This document shows positions 44,840-56,825 of a stretch of 64,000 nt of DNA, piece by piece. Each line of letters opens with the position of its first letter. The stretch's first letter is position 1. Under the pieces are notes generated by a model. The model made no database searches, had not been told where the DNA came from, and saw only the letters and a program-made list of their open reading frames with translations. The DNA is taken from positions 9,724,213 through 9,788,212 of the forward strand of contig OZ234493.1 of the NCBI GenBank assembly GCA_965153455.1, written 5' to 3'. This DNA is from Sphagnum compactum (Eukaryota > Bryophyta > Sphagnopsida > Sphagnales). Position numbers and translations under genes: made by a program.

Positions 44840-47190
44840 TCAAAATTAAAATGTTCAACAGTTTTAATCCTATCTAGCTCCTTCACTACCTTGGTTAATC
44901 CCTACCATTCTCCTAATTTATTTTGTCTTGGTTAATCCCTACCAATCTCTTGATTTATTTTGTCTTGGTTAATCATTACCATACACTAGGTAACATTATT
45001 GTCCCTCCATTTTGGATTCCATCCTCAAAATCCTTGCTTTAGTTTTTTTTTAAATCATATTCTTTAAATCACTACGTCAGTCATGTCTGACTTGCTCTAT
45101 TTCTCCTAAGTGGTTAATATTACTACCTACACTTCAATTTATGATTTTGTATGGCCCTTAACTTTTGCACTCATTTGAAAAACTAAATTATCAAGTAGTG
45201 GTGTTGTTATACCTTCTTGAGCTTGCTATTCTGTATGTTCCATGCCTTCCTTCCCAACTTCAACTAGCTCCCTCTATATGCCAATATCATTAGGTATGAT
45301 CGTTATCTCCAACTATGAAGTTGTTTATGCTTGCTCCTCAGATACCTTAGTTAGAATCTCATGTCTTCTTCCCTTTAACTTCTGTGGTTTTTCTTGATGT
45401 GTGTCATTAACTGCTCCATTGTAGTTAGTTTCCTCCACCTCCTATATTGGATTGGATGGTTTTATATTATTTGGATTGCGAGAAATGAAATTTGGAAAGG
45501 CTTTCTTAAAGTTAGATAAATGTCTTCTATAGGTGGCCACATCCCTTTTATGTGTAGCCAAATTTTTTAACATCTCTTCTTGGAACTAAGCTTCTACCAT
45601 CTCCCATGGGCCACCACTCATTAAACTCAACATTAGCATCATCCATCTATTGTTTGGTACGCAGTATTGAATAATACTGTAACAAGTCATCATATTCCTT
45701 CGGGATCTGTTTTTAACATATGGTGGGTCCAAATCCTTGTTCGTCTCCATCAAATCACCTAGTTTTGACTTGGTTTTGTACATCCCTTACTTTAATTCAT
45801 TTACCTCCATAACTACTTGCTCCTTGGTTTTCTTTGCATTCTACCTACTAAACTTTTCTATTGCAACCATGTTGTTCATTTTGTAGAATCTATACCATCA
45901 TCTTGTCAATTGTTTGTTTTCTAGTTTCTTGTTCTTGCAACCATAGTTGCTTCTCTCTTTCCAACCCTTCAACCTTATGCTTATATTTTATCAATGCTTT
46001 CTTATATGCATGGTTTGCTTCAGTCCATGTTTCTTCCTTTTGCCTCAACTCCATGCATTCCTTCTTTAACTCTGCAAATTCCATCAACTTTTGTTTCATG
46101 TCTTTATTCTCAATGGTTAGCTGCAACATCTTCACATTGACTTTCTCCTCCATCTCCTTTTTTTGTTTGTTCCAAATTTTCATATGTTGTCTATACTCTT
46201 CATATCCTTGAGGCTCCTTTTTAATTTGTTTCAATAATCCTTGCTTCTCCTCTTCCATTGTAGTTAATCTGGTTTTGAATGACTAGACTTCCAAATCCAA
46301 ATTACCCATCTTCAGACTCATAATTGCCATTGCTTAAAACATTTCAACAATTTTTTTATTGCCCAATACTTCTTTTGCCAATTCCTTTACAAATTTGGTG
46401 TCAAATTATGTGGTGTTTTTTCCTTAGATACATCTTTTGATGACATTCCCCTATCCCTCATTTGTAACCCTAAATCCATATCCAACCCTTGCCCTTCTAC
46501 TATTCCTAGTCTACTTTGTGGTAGCACTATGGTAGGTGGTCTAAAATCATGCATTGTTGGTCCTAATACCTCCATTTGTTGTTCTTGAAATGAATGTGAC
46601 TACTGTTATTCCATTTGTGGTTGTGGGAGTTGTTTATCCATTGGAGTCTCCTCATGGACTGCCATCTAAGCATGAAAATCGTACAAATCATCCACTGCAT
46701 TATATATTTCATTTTTTTGTTTTGCTCTTATAGTGTTGTTGTTACTTGATATGTTCTAATTTATTTTTTGTTAAATCTACTATGACTGTTGCCTCCTTTC
46801 TTGCTTTTGTTCGAAGCCTTGATGTCTCTCTGGTTTGGTAGGAACACGTCTGATAATTATTCCTAAAATTACAACCTCTAATGGTTTGGTAATTCCACAC
46901 ATTACTTTTTGAGGCCTAGCATCCTCTCTTGATTTTTTTCGTTGTTCTGATCCTTCTTTTGCTTCAAATGTGTTCTTCCTTTCTTGTAGAGATTTTGGAG
47001 ATCCCTTTGTTACTCCCCTTCAATTGTCCAAAACCTGTTACAACTCCTCATTAGACCTCTTGGATTTCTTCTGAACGTTTTTCGTTGTAACTTCATAATC
47101 CTCCTAAAATTATACACCTGCACAATCTTTCCAAAACCAACACCAATGACAGATTTCCTTTTTTTTCTCCTATTTTTTTGTGTCTACATT
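44840..47190 (-). pseudogene. decayed coding region with coiled-coil segment, unrecognised
   Basis: On the minus strand a protein-like reading can be followed in fragments from about 47190 to 44840. At 46258-45890 a 122-codon frame is a clear coiled coil (MEEEKQGLLKQIKKE, KKEMEEKVNVKMLQLTIEN, ELKKECMELRQKEETW). Another piece lies at 45783-45586 (TKSKLGDLMETNKDLDPPYV). Upstream, Lys/Arg-rich text with many stops lies at 46300-47190. Near 44892-44990 a 37 bp unit is tandemly repeated about 2.5 times. I do not recognise the family. A transposon-derived gag-like or host gene relic is possible, and the region is clearly broken. Confidence 0.45.
44892..44990. repeat. 37 bp tandem repeat, about 2.5 copies
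   Basis: CTTGGTTAATCCCTACCAAT followed by CTCTTGATTTATTTTGT repeats head to tail. Its period is not a multiple of three, consistent with the region no longer coding. Confidence 0.8.
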
Positions 47191-47399
47191 TTTTCATACA
47201 TCTTGGTCCACCTATCTAGCTCATTGCATAGATTATTGAATATGATATGTGCCAATCTACCTCAATCCCAAAATGAAATACCTTGCATGGGGCCAATTTT
47301 ATCACATTTTTATGAGTTCTAAAACTTTGAGCCTACTTTTAAAATTGTGTCCACTTCCATGTATACCTACATTCCCCAAGGTTGGAGATTGTATAAATA

Positions 47400-47720
47400 A
47401 CAAGTTTTACAACAAATTAAAACTTGGGATTGTAAATGTGTGGAATTTTACAACTAATTAAAATTAATTACTTACTAATAAAATTCAAACTACTTGCCAA
47501 CTTTTCAAAAAAGTTCAATTTGCCTACCCAATGAACCTAAACACATTTTTTTAGAGTTTGGATTTTAATTTTGGATCTAACAAAAAATTAATTCTATGTT
47601 TTGATTCTTGTGTTGGTTCCAACAAATAGGTGTCACTCGAGTTCACATCACAAGAACCTTTTGCCTGGAACCTTTGGGTTCAACCCTGCAAATTAAGGAC
47701 CCACCAACATTTGAAATAAC
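47400..47720 (+). repeat. dispersed repeat, copy near 47.5 kb
   Basis: It shares ordered blocks with 22270-22640, such as GTTTTACAACAAATTAAAAC and GATTCTTGTGTTGGTTCCAA. It has no coding potential. Confidence 0.55.
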
Positions 47721-50700
47721 CCATTTTATTGATATTCAAAAATGAAATACAACAATGGGAAGAAGTGCCAAACACATGGCATTCTTCCATACCTCAAACA
47801 TTTCATTACAACATCATTTTTTTTGTGAAATAAATTCAATCTTAAAATATTTGCTAAATCTTTTACTAAAATTACCTTTTCCAATCACTCTTTCAGTACC
47901 CATGTTGACCTTCACAAGTTGTAGTCCAATCTTTCTTGAATATTTGCATTTTTGAATAGTAACCCTCATATTTTAATCTACAATATTTCATTTAAAGTAA
48001 AAAACAAAATGAAGCTTTTGAAAATGTTTTAAGGTTGTTTGTTGAAAGTGAACCCACCAAAGTTATTTCCATAAACCTTTGTATTAACCAATTTTTTAAG
48101 GGATATTTTCAAAGATAATGTGTAGCTGTGAGATATTGATGATAGTTCATTTTCAATGGCCCCCATTTTATGGCAATCATTTTGTAGGCTTCCCAAGTAT
48201 GATTGAGATTTGAGGATTCAAAGATGCAATGTTGGGCAAATTTTATAACATTGGACATTATGAGGACCAAAATGGTCTTCAAAATCCATTTTACTAAGCA
48301 AAGTCTTGACTAGGGATGATTGTTCACCATAAGCCAAATGAACATCATCACCTTCCAAAGCCAAAAGTTGTGCCATAGCCAACTAAAGCATGTGCATGTT
48401 ATGGTCAAAGGTAAAACCTTCCCTTCCCATTGTAATTTGGCAAATCTCCATGAATTTTTTTGGTGTTGATCCACATTTAAACAATATTTTTTCTTGGCCA
48501 AGTAATAAAAAAAAGGATTGGGCCAATCCCTTTTTTGAACCCTAGGGTAATATTGTTTACCCTAGGGTTAAACCTATGCATTTCTTTCCACATCCATTAT
48601 TTGGAATCCCATTGAGTTGTTTAACGAATCCTTAATTCAAAGATTACATAATACATTTTTTACTTGCAAGTCCTATCCTAAGGGAGATATTGTAACTTTT
48701 CTGGGGGTTATTGAAGCATCTCAATATGGTTTTAATTAGATTATGTAATTAATAGGGCCAATAAAAATTAGTTCATCGAACTAAGTGTTGCATTCAAATT
48801 CCTATGTGAAGATTGAAGGCCTCAAACAAGCTTGTTATCCTAGTATTCAAGTGAACTTATTGAGTCCCATTGTCTTTAAAAAAATTGTGTTGGTCTTTAA
48901 GTCCCATGGGATGATGTCCATGAAGATCATATCATATGATGTGATTGACCTTCTTGATTGCATTTTCAAGCCCATTTTTTTTATTGACCACCATATTTGT
49001 TGTTTCATGTTTCAAAGGTTTACAATTTATAAGCATTTTCACTTATCAAAAGGCCTTATGTTAAATGTGGAAATTGCACTTGGCAATAATTGTCATTTGC
49101 ATCTTTAATTGACAAATTATCAAAAAGGGGTTGTATGATTAAAAAAATTAACATTTCAAACCTTAATGAAAGTGACATTCTTTAAATCTTATTCCAACCT
49201 AACATAATGTAAATTTCTTAATTTTTTGTGGTGAGCAATGAATAGACTATGTTAAGTGGCATTGTTGCACTTACGTTACTTTTTTTGGGTACATGATGTT
49301 CACCTTGTAATATTTTTTTCCAAGGCTCCCATGCCATACAAGAGTCCTTCAACTAAGAAATTTGTTAACAAGGAGTGATCTTGGGAAATTATGGATTGCC
49401 CATTTCTCCCATTCCCCTAAGCTAGATTAAAACAATTCCTTTTACTTTAGCTTTTTGCTTTCCACTTTTCCCTCATGCCTTCCTCAAAACATACAAAATT
49501 CAAGAATCAATTTTTGATTTGGTCACACATTATTGGAGTGTAAGTTTTAGCATGTTACCTTACATCACATTGAAGCCAAAATGACTTGAGTTGTAACTAA
49601 GGTTCTACTTATAAGGATAATTTGCTTGCACAATCCAAGTGACAAACTTGGATTTAAACATGACAGTGAATCTATCAAGGTTAATCTTAAAGGGGTAATA
49701 GTTGGATGTAAAAATGATGTAGTAATTAATGAGGATATGCATTAGTTAGTTGTTGGTTACTCATTTTGACTTTTGTTACAAAAGGAAAATTTGGATACTT
49801 CTTGGATTCGTGAGAGTTTGGAGATGGTAAATTTGTTTACAATTGTTGTTTTAAAGATTGTATGTTTTTTAAAGCTAATTGGAAGAGATTTTGGCTATAG
49901 AATTTGAAACAATGATGTTATAAATTTTGTAAATTTTCTGTGAAACTATATTACAACAAGCAATACTTGGAAGAACAATACATGTCAATATTGGTTGTAA
50001 TGTTTGTAATTGTTTGTCATAAAATGTGCAAGTGTTTTGTAGGTTTAGAACATGTGTAAATGTTCATAAAAACTTAATTGATAATCCATAAATACTAATT
50101 ACTAGTTAAATTCTTAAGTAAGTGGAAGCCCCCAATTTTATGCCTAAAGTACCAAACTCCATGACCTTCCAAGAACCAACATAAAGCCACTTTACTTCCC
50201 CATTTGTAGTCTTTTGACCTTTGAATGCCCATGTATTTATCAGTTTTTGTCAATTAGTTTTAAATTTTAATGTCATCTAAAGAGCAAAACCTTGTAAGAA
50301 TATTTTTGGCATTTTCCAATTTCCCATTAGATAATCTTGAACCATATAAATAATTGTATATCATTTTGTATTGGACAATGGATCCAGTTGGTAGATGTAG
50401 ACCTTGAACATTATAGTTTGGATTATCTAGCATGGGAAAAAAAAAAAAAAAAAACATGGAAGGAAAGATCAACCTTGTATCATTGATCTAATTTATGTGA
50501 AGGTTGCCCCTATCCTTCAATGTTAACTTTTACCACTAAATAGCTTTGTTTCATTGGTAAATTCTTCCCAATTTTTTTTTAAATCCCTTTTGTTTTGTTG
50601 AAGGAAATCTTATGAAAAAATTAAATTGCTTAAGCTTGAACTTGTAATTTGATGGACGAGCCCAAAACTATTTGCATGAGCTCTTTTAGTCACCTCATTA

Positions 50701-51943
50701 TTCCCCTTATCACTCCTCCATGTGCCTTAATTACTTCCCTTGTTGATTTATTATTTATGGATAGCTACGCCTAGTTACCATTAATTAACTTAAGGATTAT
50801 TTTCATTTTTAGTAAGTTTTGACATGTGTCACCGTTTTATTTTTAGTTGAATAAAGAAAGAATTTTTATTTCTTTTTAGATATTTCATTATTGGGAGCCA
50901 TCCTAGTTATTTTTTAGTCTAAAAACAATTGCTACCAAGGTGCCTCTTTTGTATAGGTGAAACCCAATTTCACCCATGTCTTCTCAAAAACCTAAAGCTT
51001 TTTAAAGGGATGAAAATAAGAAACCCAAGTACATTTTGTCAATTTGTTTTTCAAAGGCTAAAAGGAGGAGGATTAAGTCTTGATCATTCTCCACTACCAA
51101 GTGCATTGCTTCTTGACCTAAAATATAATATCATCAACAATATTTATTCTTATTGTCATGAAAATAATTTGATTTGGTTTGATGATGATTAACAAAAATT
51201 CTTGGAATCTTTTAATGAAGAATTTGGTTAAAGTTTTTTCATACAAAACCTAAATTCATTTTTCTAAACATGGAGGAAAACATTGTGAATATATGAATAT
51301 ATGAAGTTGCACTCACATAACTAAATTGTGAGATATTGTGACTTTAGCCTTGGGCTTGCAACCAACTTTGGGAGGGAATTTGCAAAAGTCTTGTTATTTT
51401 GAGACAAAGTTTGAACTTTGGACAAGAAAACCTTTTCCAAATTAAGCAACCATTGGTTCATTGAAATATTTTTCAAAAATACAACAATGTAATGGGTTCA
51501 TTTTCTCAAATTAGAATTGGTTTGATGTATCATCATTTCAATTTGAAAAATTTGTACAAGAATTTTAAAAAAATTTATTGAAACATTGATTTGTAAAGCA
51601 AAATATAGTTTAATTGAAAAACTTCTAATGGGGTTTTGGAATGTTTTCAATGAAAACCTACATGATAATGTATTTTCATGTTTGATTTGGTTAAATTTCT
51701 TGGGAGTTATAAGTCAGTAAAGTCACCAAACACCAAAGAGAATCAAATTTGGAATAAAACTAGATGGGAATTTCAATAATGTTTTCATTGAAATGTAATT
51801 CCCATTGACACACACACAACATTCTATAAGGAAAATGGTGATACATTTTATAAATAGTGATGCATTTCATAAGGACTTGGGCATGGAGAGTTTGTAATAA
51901 ATCCATGACCCATTTTTGTTTAAAATTGCACCATCCACCTTCT
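47721..51943. other. AT-rich intergenic sequence with possible relic coding text
   Basis: Most is featureless. The minus strand at about 48510-47750 reads partly like a decayed protein (FAKLQWEGKVLPLTITCTC, then VGSLSTNNLKTFSKA and DWTTTCEGQHG), but two frames compete and I cannot assign it. A 20-A run lies at 50432-50453. Confidence 0.35.
48538..48569. other. perfect 13 bp palindromic hairpin
   Basis: AACCCTAGGGTAA, a 6 nt loop, then its exact reverse complement. A second short palindrome (GGATTGG/CCAATCC) lies 20 bp to the left between A and T runs. A terminator-like or cruciform-prone site is possible; no neighbouring gene gives it a role. Confidence 0.75.
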
Positions 51944-52124
51944 CACTAGTAGAATTCATGGTTTAATATTTGACCAAAAATTACCCAAAATGGACATTGT
52001 GACTACCCATGGGTAATTTTGGACATTTTGAGTAAAAAACTACCCATGTCAAAAATGTTATTTCATCATTATCGACAAGTCAATTTCAACATTGTTAGGG
52101 TGGTATTTTGATTGGCAAAATAAT
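51944..52124 (+). mobile_element. CACTA-type 5' end, host of the nested insertion
   Basis: CACTAGTAGAATTCATGG followed by TTTGACCAAAAATT, and later CGACAAGTCAATTTCAACAT and TTTTGATTGGCAAAATAA, parallel the sequence that starts at 61500 (CACTAGTAGAAAAAATGG, TTTGACCAAAATTTTT, CAACAAGTCAATTTTAACAT, TTTTGATTGGTGAAATAA). The series continues after 56218 (CCATTTGACTAATCAA). It is therefore an older element split by the CACTA element at 52125. Its right end was not established. Confidence 0.55.
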
Positions 52125-52974
52125 CACTACTAGGAAATGCGTTCTAGTTCACTATGGGTTTCACTAGATTTTTGAGTGAATTTGGACAATTTTACCTAAT
52201 GAAATTGTTTAACCCCCTAGTGAACAGGGACCAGTTGCTACGGACAATGACTTGTTTCACTAATACTTAGTGAAACAAGGTTATTCTCAAATGAAATACA
52301 AATTTACCAAACCATTCACTTCCTAGTTAATTAACTAACCAGTATGGAAATTAATTAAAATTTAATTATTTAATATATAATACTATTGATAATTTCATGA
52401 TTTTAAAGCCTATTATTTATTGACACGTGTCACTACTTACGCTGGGTTAAAAACCTAGCCTAGGTAGGTAGGTAGGCCACGTAATCAACCTAGGCACCTA
52501 ACCTAGGAATTCGATAGGAGAATATTCGGTCAACATACCATGTTGACCACACACAACACCACCCATGAGGTTTGATCCCTTGACCTTTGGAATGGGGGCA
52601 AACACCTTTACCATCAAACCACCCCACTTGTTGTGATAATATGTTACATTACATTCTATTTATCAAATAATTCATTTTGAACATTACAAAAATATAAACT
52701 TTAAAAATTAACATCTTATTGAGATTTTGTTCAAATGAAATGATTCGAGTTTACTTTTTTTAAATATTCAATAATGTACATAATTACATTTATTTCCTTT
52801 TGAAAGTTTAAAATCATTTGAACAAAAAAAAAGTTGAATATCATTATTCAATAACATTTCAATGACCATTCTTTTGAAAAAAAAATTTAGTAAATGGATT
52901 TCTTTTTGTTAATATAATAATACTACCTATGTTAAACTACTTTCAATTATTATATGACTATTTTTCATTAATTT

Positions 52975-53435
52975 AAATTATTTCACCGTACATTATTTAC
53001 GGCTATTTATGGCTATTTTAAATTACTTTTGGTTATTTTTGGCTATTTCACCCTAGGCTACTTTTGGTTATTTTAAGTTATTTTTGGCTATTTTAAACTT
53101 ATTTCACCTTAGGCTATTTTCAGCTATTGTAAGTTTTTTTGTTATTTTATGTTATTTTTGGTTATCGTAAATTATTTCAATTTAAATTACTTGCAGTTAT
53201 TATAAATTACTTTTAGTTATTTTAACTTATTTCACCTTAGACTATTTTCAGCTATTGTAAGTTTTTTTGTCTATTCTATGTTATTTTTGGCTATTGTAAA
53301 TTATTTCAATTTAGACTACTTGTAGCTATTATAAGTTACTTTTAGCTATTGAAAATTATTTCACTTTAAGTTATTTTCATTTATTATAAAGTATTTCACC
53401 TTAGATTATTTTTAGCAATCCTAAGCAATTATAAT
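52975..53435. repeat. degenerate ~36 bp AT-rich repeats, left interior of CACTA element
   Basis: GCTATTTTAAATTATTTCACCT-type units repeat with drift (GGTTATTTTAAGTTATTTTT, ATTATTTCAATTTAGACTAC). Complementary-sense units occur at 55690-56030, so the interior is an imperfect inverted repeat. Confidence 0.7.
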
Positions 53436-54056
53436 ATATGGCTATTAGTTATTCTTTTGTTAATGTTATTGGTGGTTATTAATGGCTATTGATACCTATT
53501 CTATTTGTGGCTATTAATGTTTTTTAGTGGTTGTTCTATTAATAGTTATTGGTGGTTATTCTATTAATGGCCATTAATAGTTATTCTATTGGTGATTATT
53601 CATGGTTATTCTATTGGTGGCTATTGGTGGCTATTATATGAATGGTTACCAGTGGCTATTCTATTAATGGCTACTGGTGGCTATTCTATTAATGGTTACT
53701 GGTGGCTATTCTATTAATGGCTACTGGTGACTATTCTATTAATGGCTACTGTGGCTATTTTATTAATGGTTATTCGTGATTAATGTATTAATGGTTATTG
53801 CTGGTTATTCTATTAATGGCTATTGGTGGTTATTCTATTAATGGCTATTGGTGGTTATTCTATTAATGGCTATTCGTGATTAATCTATTAATGGTTATTG
53901 GTGGTTATTCTATTAATGGCTATTCGTGATTAATGAATTAATGGCTATTGGTGGTTATTCTACTAATGACTATTCGTGATTAATCTATTAATGGCTATTG
54001 GTGGTTATTCTATTAATGGATATTGTGACTATTCTATTAATGGCTGTTGGTGGCTA
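53436..54056. repeat. 25 bp minisatellite, left part
   Basis: CTATTAATGGCTATTGGTGG followed by TTATT repeats many times, with variants such as CGTGATTAAT and GGTTACTGGTGG. The array is cut at 54056 by a Helitron and resumes at 55368. Confidence 0.85.
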
Positions 54057-55367
54057 TCCTATATATAAAAACTACAGTGGTGTGTGTCCGTCTGTGTGTC
54101 ACAAGACGTTATGCGTTTTAACATTACGCCGGAACCGGCGGCAGTTAGGGCAGTTGGGAAACATCTTTGAAAAGCAAATTCTTAGAAATTTAAAGCAAAC
54201 GTGGTGTCTGTCTGTCTGTTTGTGGTGGCAAACAGGGCAGGGCAGGGGCAAGGCAGGGCAGGGCAGGGCGGCCAGGGCAGACACCCGCCCACTGGACCTG
54301 CTGGTGGCCCGCAACAACAACCCGTTGATTTGTGACCCCATTTGGAACATTTATTGGTTCATTAGCAATTCTTTTTGGAACATTGGACGTGCCCACATAG
54401 AACACCTCTCTGGAACCAGAAACAAATCTGTTACCCTAGACTTTACTTTTCAGTTTATATACAAAGGATGTGAATTTGGGCAAAGCCATATGGGATAAAA
54501 CCAAGGTGCAATTGGGAACATCTTGGTGAACGTATTTGGGAACTTGGTGGGAACCCCATGGGAACATGACGGGTGGACATTAGGAACAAAGGAAAAAAGA
54601 AATGCCCCTTGCCCCCTCTTTAAAAAGAAAAAAAATGGACATTCATGGGTGCAAGCTGAGCCTTCCTCTTGGTTTCATGAAATTTCTCTTTTCAAAATTG
54701 TTCATCACCATTTTCACCTTGGCAAATATACCCCTTCTTAAGTACTGGGGTACCTATTAACTTCTCACAAGTCCAACATTCTTTTTTGGCAATGAGACAA
54801 CTCGATTGGCCCATAGCAAAAAAAAGGTTGAAACTATGGAGGCTCCCAAAATAGAAGATTTTATGGAAAGATGGAGTGCCTCCCCCTTTGACCCACCTAT
54901 ATAGGTGAGAAGGGGAGGACTTTGGGCAAAACATATGAGATTACAGCAAGGTGCTATTGGGAACACCCTTGGGGAACACGTTGGGAACCTAGGGAGCATA
55001 TTGAGGCACTCCGCCAACATAGAAACCTAAATAAGCTTCCCTCCCCCAAAAAAGAAGCATGATTTGGGAATTTTAATTGAGGTGCCATTGGAAACATATA
55101 AAGGACACAGTGAGAATAGATCAAAAATTAAAAATCCCCCTCCCCACCCCCCCCCCCCGTGCATTAGGCATGGGGTTCAAATAGTCATTAAGGGCTTCAT
55201 TGGCCTTGCCACCCAAAGCCCCATGCTTTGGGGGGGGGATCAACGGGAGTGGAAAATGCGAAGGACGGGGGGGGGGGGGTCGACGGGGTAAAGAACTGGA
55301 GTGGGCAATGGGAAGGACCGGGCGGGGGGGAGCTCGACGGGTGCATTATGCACCGGGTTCACACTAG
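54057..55367 (+). mobile_element. non-autonomous Helitron, 1311 bp
   Basis: The element starts TCCTATATATAAAAACTACA after host A and ends CTAG before host T, as Helitrons do. Nine bases before CTAG ends a hairpin, GGTGCAT-T-ATGCACC (55340-55354). Joining the flanks restores TGGCTA|TTTATTAATGAC, nearly the minisatellite unit TGGCTATTCTATTAATGGC, so the empty site is inferable. Composition is much more GC-rich than the host. It has no Rep/helicase coding sequence; frames at 54099-54498 are low-complexity. Internal segments at about 54483 and 54928 repeat (AAGGTGCAATTGGGAACA and AAGGTGCTATTGGGAACA). Confidence 0.83.
54217..54290 (+). other. GGGCA-repeat, G-quadruplex-prone
   Basis: Repeated GGGCA units give several G3 tracts separated by loops of 2-7 nt on the + strand, within the Helitron. 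Confidence 0.7.
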
Positions 55368-55690
55368 TTTTATTAATGACTATTAGTGATTATTCCATTG
55401 TAAGCCATTGGTGGTTATTTTATTAGTGGTTATTGATGGTTATTTTATTAATGGTTATTAATGGTTTTTGTATTATAAGTTATTGTTGGTTATTATATGT
55501 TATATTATAACTATTGGTGATTATTGTATTATAAATTATTGTTTGATATTCTATGTTATAATATCATAGGCTATTGGTAGTTATTATATTGTAGGGTATT
55601 TAAAATTATTTTTCATAGGTTATTATTTTCTATTCTAAATTATTTTTAGATTAGGTCATTATATTTTGTTTTAGATTATTTTAAAGTTAT
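55368..55690. repeat. 25 bp minisatellite, right part
   Basis: TTATTAATGACTATTAGTGA and TGGTTATTTTATTAGTGG continue the array interrupted by the Helitron, degrading towards 55690. Confidence 0.75.
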
Positions 55691-56319
55691 TATGCTTAGG
55701 ATAAAATAATTTATAATAACATTAAGTATAATGACCTTGAATAATTTAAAGTATAACTTGAAATAACATATATTAATTTTAAATAAATAACCTAAGGTAT
55801 AGCCTAAAATTAGTTGAATAATTTAATTTGAAATAATTAAAAATCTTATAATAAACTAGTTAAGATACTTTAAGGTAAAATAATATATAATAATTTAAGG
55901 TACATTAATTTATAATAGCCTATAATAACATAAAATATAAGTTAGAATAACTAAAGTAACTTAAAATAATATAGGGTATATCATAAAGTAACATAGATAG
56001 AATATTTTGAAAAACATATATAGAAATAAACCTATTTGCTATAATAAATTGTAATAGTGAATTATGTTAACTAGAAATGAAACATGATGTTTACATAGTG
56101 ATATTATAATGAAATAACTTTCACTAGGTGAAATCAGTAAAATGCAATGAAGTTATTTCACTTTTAAGGTCCCATAGTGATTTAAGCTAGTAAATTACAC
56201 CCCACTTTGGTAGTAGTGAATGGACCATTTGATTGGTGGACAATGGACCATTTGACTAATCAATTTTTTTCCCAAGTTTAAGTAATGTATTTTTAATTAT
56301 CAAAAATATTATTTGGCAT

Positions 56320-56825
56320 AAGTAGGTAGGTAGGTATGTAGGTGGTAACCTAGCCTAACCTATGTATCCTAACCTATTCTATTTAACCAACCCTATGTCA
56401 TATGTTAGTCTCCTAGGCATGTACATAAACAAGTATTAGGAATTGAACCCTTGATGCTCACAAAATGAATCAAGTTTTTAAGCAATGGACCACACCTTCA
56501 AAATGTGACAATTTTTGTCATGTTTTATATATGTCACGTCTAAATTTCACATCAAGTGTTATACACTATTTATGTAGGTAAGTAGAAATGTTAGATAATT
56601 AGTAAGTAGCTAGGTTATAAGGTTATACAATGGTTGGTAGGTAAATAGGTTGTAAGAAACAATAGGTAGGTGGGTAGGAAATAGGTAGGTAGGTTGTAGG
56701 AGATAGTGAGTAGAAAGGTAATAGGTAGGTTACAAGAAATAATGAATAAAAGGTGGGTAGGTAGGTAAATATGTAGGTAGTACCTATAGGTGGGTGGGTG
56801 AGTCAATAGGTAGGCTAGCCTATTG
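56320..56825. repeat. (GGTA)n-rich degenerate tetranucleotide region
   Basis: GGTAGGTAGGTA runs and variants (GGTGGGTAGGTAGGTAAATA) are scattered through about 500 bp. A similar block lies at 61890-62010, in each case following the same host-repeat text (GGTAACCTAGCCTA). Confidence 0.75.

Larger units (their letters stand above)
52125..56218. mobile_element. non-autonomous CACTA transposon, AAT target duplication
   Basis: The left end CACTACTAGGAAATGCG and the reverse complement of the right end CACTACTACCAAAGTGG give CACTACTA termini. AAT lies directly outside both ends (52122-52124 and 56219-56221), the 3 bp duplication expected for CACTA elements. Subterminal TTTCACTA/TAGTGAAA and TCACTATGGG motifs occur near both ends. 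The interior is a long repeat region with no transposase, split by a Helitron at 54057-55367. Without the Helitron the element is about 2.8 kb. Confidence 0.87.

Noticed and set aside
54099-54498. Frames of 83-166 codons in the Helitron
   Set aside because: Low-complexity GGGCA translation with no domain; both strands are open for compositional reasons.
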